64,000 nucleotides of DNA from Anthopleura xanthogrammica (Eukaryota; Cnidaria; Anthozoa; Actiniaria; Actiniidae): contig OZ025218.1 in NCBI GenBank assembly GCA_964019055.1, positions 9,430,170-9,494,169 on the forward strand, given 5' to 3'. Shown here one piece after another: positions 60,324 through 64,000 of this stretch. Positions within the stretch are counted from its first letter, which is position 1. Every line of letters starts with the position of its first letter. The translations under genes and the position numbers were made by a program. The notes under the pieces are model-generated. The model made no database searches and was not told the origin of the DNA. It saw only the letters and a program-made list of their open reading frames with translations.

Positions 60324-61609
60324 TATGCTCCGTTACTCGCGCTTTGAATCTTTTGAGTTTTGGGAGGAAGTCCCCAAGTTTTGTGAGAAGCGAGTTTTTT
60401 CTCGCAGTTAGGGGGATGACTGAACAGGGGTCAGATGGACTAATATGGGAGATCTGCGTGGTCGCTGTAGGAATAGGCTCTCCCATATATCTTAATATCT
60501 TAAATCAGGATGGGCCAATAGGACGGCTGGACCGACGGTGTGAGAATAAATTACTTTTCAAATTGTCCGCAAAGTAGGTGGCCTTGAAGTTGTTCACTAA
60601 AATAGACTATTACGAAGGCAGGTGTTCATGAAAAGTCATTTTGTGCTCGACAAGAAAATTTTCACTCAGGAGAATTTCCCAAACTTATATAAAGTTCTGA
60701 TTATCATAGTTGTTATGATTTCGGATTGTTTTTCCATCCCTAGGTGCTAGAAATCAAACATTTATGGCATAATTCTATAGACCTAATCGGCCAACGCGTT
60801 GCTATGCACGTTTCCACCCAATTCAAATCCTCTGGGAATAAGATTCTTTGTCTGTCGTATTTCGATATCACATGGAAATTTTTTGGAACAAAAGTTCTTC
60901 TGTGCAAATAGACCGATTTAGCTTTGTCGTAAATATGTTTTCCCAAGGAAAATGTACAAAATGTAAAATATATGCATAAACATGTTTGTGTTCCTAGGGA
61001 ACTTTGTTTGAATTGTATCCATTTTCATGTCTTCTCGTGCATAAACATTAAACAAAGAAATGATCCCCTAGGGATCTGAATTGGGAAAACATTACACCAT
61101 AGCTAAATTGGTCTATTGGTAAGTTCTTCAAATTTCCTTCTAACTTGGTGAACTTGAAGTTTACCAAATCATAGATAAAAGAGGGGGACTAGGTCGGGTC
61201 AGTCATTTTGGTGTTCGATTTTATACTCAAATCTAGATTTAAAAAGTTTTACAAGAAAATTTTCACTTCGGAGAATTTCTGAATATTCTAAGTTAAAGTT
61301 ATTTACAGTTGTTTTGATCTCGTTTTGTTTTTTTCATCACCTTAGCACTAGAAAACAAACACTAATAGCATGATTCTATCATGTCTTTGTTTCTCGCTTA
61401 TCTGACGTAAATTCAGAATTTTTTAATCGAAACCAGCGAATGGCTGAATTCTGAAAATCGGATGATCAGAGGTCTTTTGACGTAGATATGGCTTCCGACT
61501 GAGAAGGGAGGGAGGGAGGGCTTCATAATAGTTATACTCACCTCCATCGGATTAAACTAACTTTTGCATCGAGTGAAAGAGTTGCTCACGGAGAAATTTT
61601 GACAAACCT
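60324..61609. other. Intergenic DNA upstream of the micro-exon gene
   Basis: Contains a degraded F1 copy at about 60778-60912 and a better one at 60906-61117, then AT-rich single-copy DNA with a (GGGA)n patch near 61510. The promoter of the downstream gene should be in the last few hundred bases, but no TATA box or other clear motif was found. Confidence 0.5.
60906..61117. repeat. F1 foldback repeat, copy 4
   Basis: AAATAGACCGATTTAGCTTT and AGCTAAATTGGTCTATT ends, with the ATTAAACAAAGAAATGAT inner arm of the F1 family. Confidence 0.65.
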
Positions 61610-63708
61610 ATGAAGATGAGGAAACTAAAGGCTTGCCTGATTTTGTCTGTTCTAATACTGAGTATTGGTAAGTTTCCTATTTTATTTAATGTTATTTAGT
61701 ATTATTGGGAAGTTGGTCAAAGTTTGTCCGTCGGTGTAGTTTTCTGTAGTGCATGAGTAACGTCGTGCAGTCCTTGCAAAGAATGCAATCCAAAAAAACT
61801 TAAGCTTGCGTATAGATGTTTTGAAATCTCCATAATCTGTGATGTGATTTTAATCGGTAAAGAAATAACGAGATATGTCCAAAAAAAACTTAAATTAGTT
61901 AGTTAATCTCAACTGAACTTCACTGACTAGCATCTCTAGTAACGTTTAAATATGACATACCGTCATTCGTTTCTCGGGAAAATTCCCTGAAATTCGTATA
62001 GATCCAGATCTAAGCCTGCTTGGGTTTTGATCGCACTATGACATTCAAACTTTTACGGTTTCATGCAGGTTCGTTCTCGCAATTGCAAACGACCACAGCA
62101 TTAGGGATTGAAGGTAAGAAGTACTGATATCAACTTTTTATTGTTGGTTCCATTCAGGAATGAAACATTTTCCCATAATTTTGAGATATTTTTACTATTA
62201 TATGTCGTAGAATCTCTTCAAAACAAGGCTGAGGCAACCACTGCTGCTGCACAAACAAAAGGTGAGTCTGCGAAAGGAAAATCTTAGAATGAAACATTTT
62301 TCAATAATTTTGAGATATTTCTATTATATTTCGTAGAATCTCTTCAAACCAAGGCAGAGACAACCACTGCTGCTGCACAAACAAGAGGTGAGTCTGCGAA
62401 AGTGAATCTTAGAATGAAACATTCATGTTCCCATAATTTTGAGATATTTCTATTATGTTTCGTAGAATCTCTTCAAACCAGGGCCGGTGACAGAACCACT
62501 GCTGCTGCTCCACAAACAAGAGGTGAGTCTGCGAAAGTGAATCTTAGAATGAAACATTCATGTTCCCATAATTTGAGATATTTCTATTATGTTTTGTAGA
62601 ATCTCTTCAAACCAGGGCCGATGACAGAACCACTGCTGCTGCTCCACAAACGAAAGGTGAGTCTGCAAAAGTGAATCTTAGAATGAAACATTCGTGTTCC
62701 CATAAATTTGAGATATTTCTATTATGTTTTGTAGAATCTCTTCAAACCAGGGCCGGTGACAGAACCACTGCTGCTGCTCCACAAACAAGAGGTGAGTCTG
62801 CAAAAGGGTAATCTTAGAATGAAGTATCGTTCCATAATTTTGAGATATTTCTATTATATTTTGTAGATGAATCTCTTCAAACCAAAGCCGGTGACAGAAC
62901 CACTGCTGCTGCTCCACGAACAAGAGGTGAATCTGCAAAAGGGTAATCTTAGAATGAAGTATCGTTCCATAATTTTGAGATATTTCTATTATGTTTCGTA
63001 GAATCTCTTCAAACCAGGGCCGGTGACAGAACCACTGCTGCTGCTCCACAAACAAGAGGTGAATCTGCAAAAGGGTAATCTTAGAATGAAGTATCGTTCC
63101 ATAATTTTGAGATATTTCTATTATGTTTCGTAGAATCTCTTCAAACCAGGGCCGGTGACAGAACCACTGCTGCTGCTCCACAAACAAGAGGTGAATCTGC
63201 AAAAGGGTAATCTTAGAATGAAGTATCGTTCCATAATTTTGAGATATTTCTATTATATTTCGTAGAATCTCTTCAAACCAGGGCCGGTGACAGAACCACT
63301 CCTGCTCCAAAAACAAGAGGTGAGTCTGCAAAAGGGTTATCTTAGAATGAATTATCACTCTATAATTTTGAGATATTTCTATTATGTTTCGTAGAATCTC
63401 TTCAAACCAGGGCCGGTGACAGAACCACTGCTGCTCCAAGAACAAGAGGTGAGTCTGCAACTGAGGTAATCTTAGAATGAATTATCGTTCCATAATTTTG
63501 AGATATTTCTATTATACTTCGTAGAATCTCTTCAAACCAGGGCCGGTGACAGAACCACTGCTGCTCCAAGAACAAGAGGTGAGTCTGCAACTGAGGTAAT
63601 CTTAGAATGAATTATCGTTCCATAATTTTGAGATATTTCTATTATATTTCGTAGAATCTCTTCAAACCAGGGCCGGTGACAGAGCCACTGCTGCTCCAAA
63701 GACAAGAG
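61610..63708 (+). CDS. Predicted secreted protein built from 12 tandem micro-exons (3' end beyond window)
   Basis: Not recognised. Exon 1 (61610-61667) encodes a signal peptide, MKMRKLKACLILSVLILSI, with no stop before a GTAAGT donor. Exon 2 (62069-62113) encodes GSFSQLQTTTALGIE. Twelve near-identical exons follow: 62211-62261, 62337-62387, 62466-62522, 62600-62656, 62735-62791, 62867-62926, 63002-63058, 63134-63190, 63266-63319, 63395-63448, 63525-63578, 63655-63708. Lengths are 51, 57, 60 or 54 nt; all are multiples of three and phase 1-1, so any exon can be skipped in frame. Each encodes a unit close to ESLQTRAGDRTTAAAPQTR, rich in Thr, Ala, Arg and Gln and possibly O-glycosylated. Introns of about 75 bp are also repeats, with GTGAGT (or GTGAAT) donors and TCGTAG-type acceptors. 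The true 3' exon lies outside the window or was missed. An ATG at 61616 is an alternative start. Expression is not shown by the sequence. Confidence 0.7.
62211..63708 (+). repeat. Tandem array of exon-plus-intron units (about 130 bp x 12)
   Basis: Exon starts are spaced 126, 129, 134, 135, 132, 135, 132, 132, 129, 130 and 130 bp. Each unit holds one 51-60 nt exon and one intron with TAATTTTGAGATATTTCTAT near its end. Units 3-8 are nearly identical; units 1-2 (first to array) lack the GDR and Pro codons, and units 9-12 lack one Ala codon, suggesting stepwise unequal crossing-over. Confidence 0.9.
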
Positions 63709-64000
63709 GTGAGTCTATATGAAAGGAAAATCATATTCAACAAAACTTCAACAATTCTAATAGCAAATCTTCCAAGTCTAAAACGTTAGATATTAATTCG
63801 ATCTGTATGCTAGCCTGACTTGGATCAGCCCAGATGTTGTTCAGTTCAGGGTTCGATCTGTGAGTTAGCCGTGCCCTATATAACTTTGAGCACTGAGCCC
63901 AGATAGTGGATGTTTCAGGGTATCAGTTTTTCAAGTAATTTGTACAAAGCTGCTCTCTATAGAAAAGAGGCGTAAATCCTATCGCATGCATGAATTCAAA
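63709..64000. other. End of window: intron of the micro-exon gene or its 3' flank
   Basis: After the donor at 63709 the intron-type repeat stops. A dispersed unit of the 57-bp repeat (GCCCAGATGTTGTT, GATCTGTGAGTTAGCC) lies at 63812-63925. No further exon with a phase-1 acceptor could be assigned. Confidence 0.5.

Noticed and set aside
60073..60577. Overlapping 137- and 142-codon frames on opposite strands
   Set aside because: Both lie mainly on an arm of the F3 foldback element; parallel frames appear in the other F3 arms (45288-45599, 45999-46193), so they are repeat by-products.
62678..63460. Antisense open reading frame of 260 codons across the micro-exon array
   Set aside because: It runs through both exons and introns of the sense units and exists only because several units have lengths divisible by three. 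The sense strand has a signal peptide, splice sites and phase-consistent exons; the antisense frame has none.

Overview
This window looks like genomic DNA from an intron-rich, AT-rich early-branching animal, most likely a cnidarian such as a sea anemone or coral. The evidence is seven spliced animal housekeeping genes with GT-AG introns (often at positions and phases typical of conserved animal genes), proteins close in length and motif to vertebrate orthologues, animal-only components (gp210/NUP210, APH-1, a TRAF-finger F-box protein), and a dense load of short palindromic (MITE-like) repeats. The species cannot be fixed from the sequence alone.

Layout: (1) 48-1748, minus: RPS14, 3' end outside the window. 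(2) 2041-6778, plus: ATAD1/Msp1 AAA ATPase, sharing a 292-bp divergent promoter with RPS14. (3) 9569-12063, plus: PCNA, with a likely non-coding first exon near 8393 and several E2F-like sites. (4) 15209-21707, minus: CDP-diacylglycerol synthase (CDS1/CDS2), 16 coding exons, convergent with PCNA. (5) 22656-41121, plus: NUP210/gp210, 39 coding exons by my count, divergent from CDS. (6) 41122-49242: repeats, including a broken LINE reverse-transcriptase fragment split by a foldback element. (7) 49243-51591, minus: FBXO30/FBXO40-like protein, divergent from (8) 52232-55023, plus: APH-1 of gamma-secretase. (9) 55024-61609: repeats, with a three-level nest of transposons. (10) 61610-63708 and beyond, plus: an unrecognised gene made of a signal-peptide exon, a linker exon and 12 tandem near-identical micro-exons of 51-60 nt, all phase 1-1. 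It resembles in architecture (not sequence) the micro-exon genes of schistosomes.

The conserved genes do not form one pathway. They cover translation (RPS14), clearance of mislocalised tail-anchored proteins (ATAD1), DNA replication (PCNA), phospholipid synthesis (CDS), nuclear pore membrane anchoring (NUP210), ubiquitin ligation (FBXO30-like) and intramembrane proteolysis (APH-1). Six of them sit in three head-to-head pairs. PCNA next to CDS repeats a neighbourhood I recall from vertebrates (PCNA-CDS2).

Exon boundaries were derived by hand from the splice consensus and reading-frame continuity; every reconstructed frame closes without an internal stop. UTR exons, polyadenylation sites and repeat edges are less certain.
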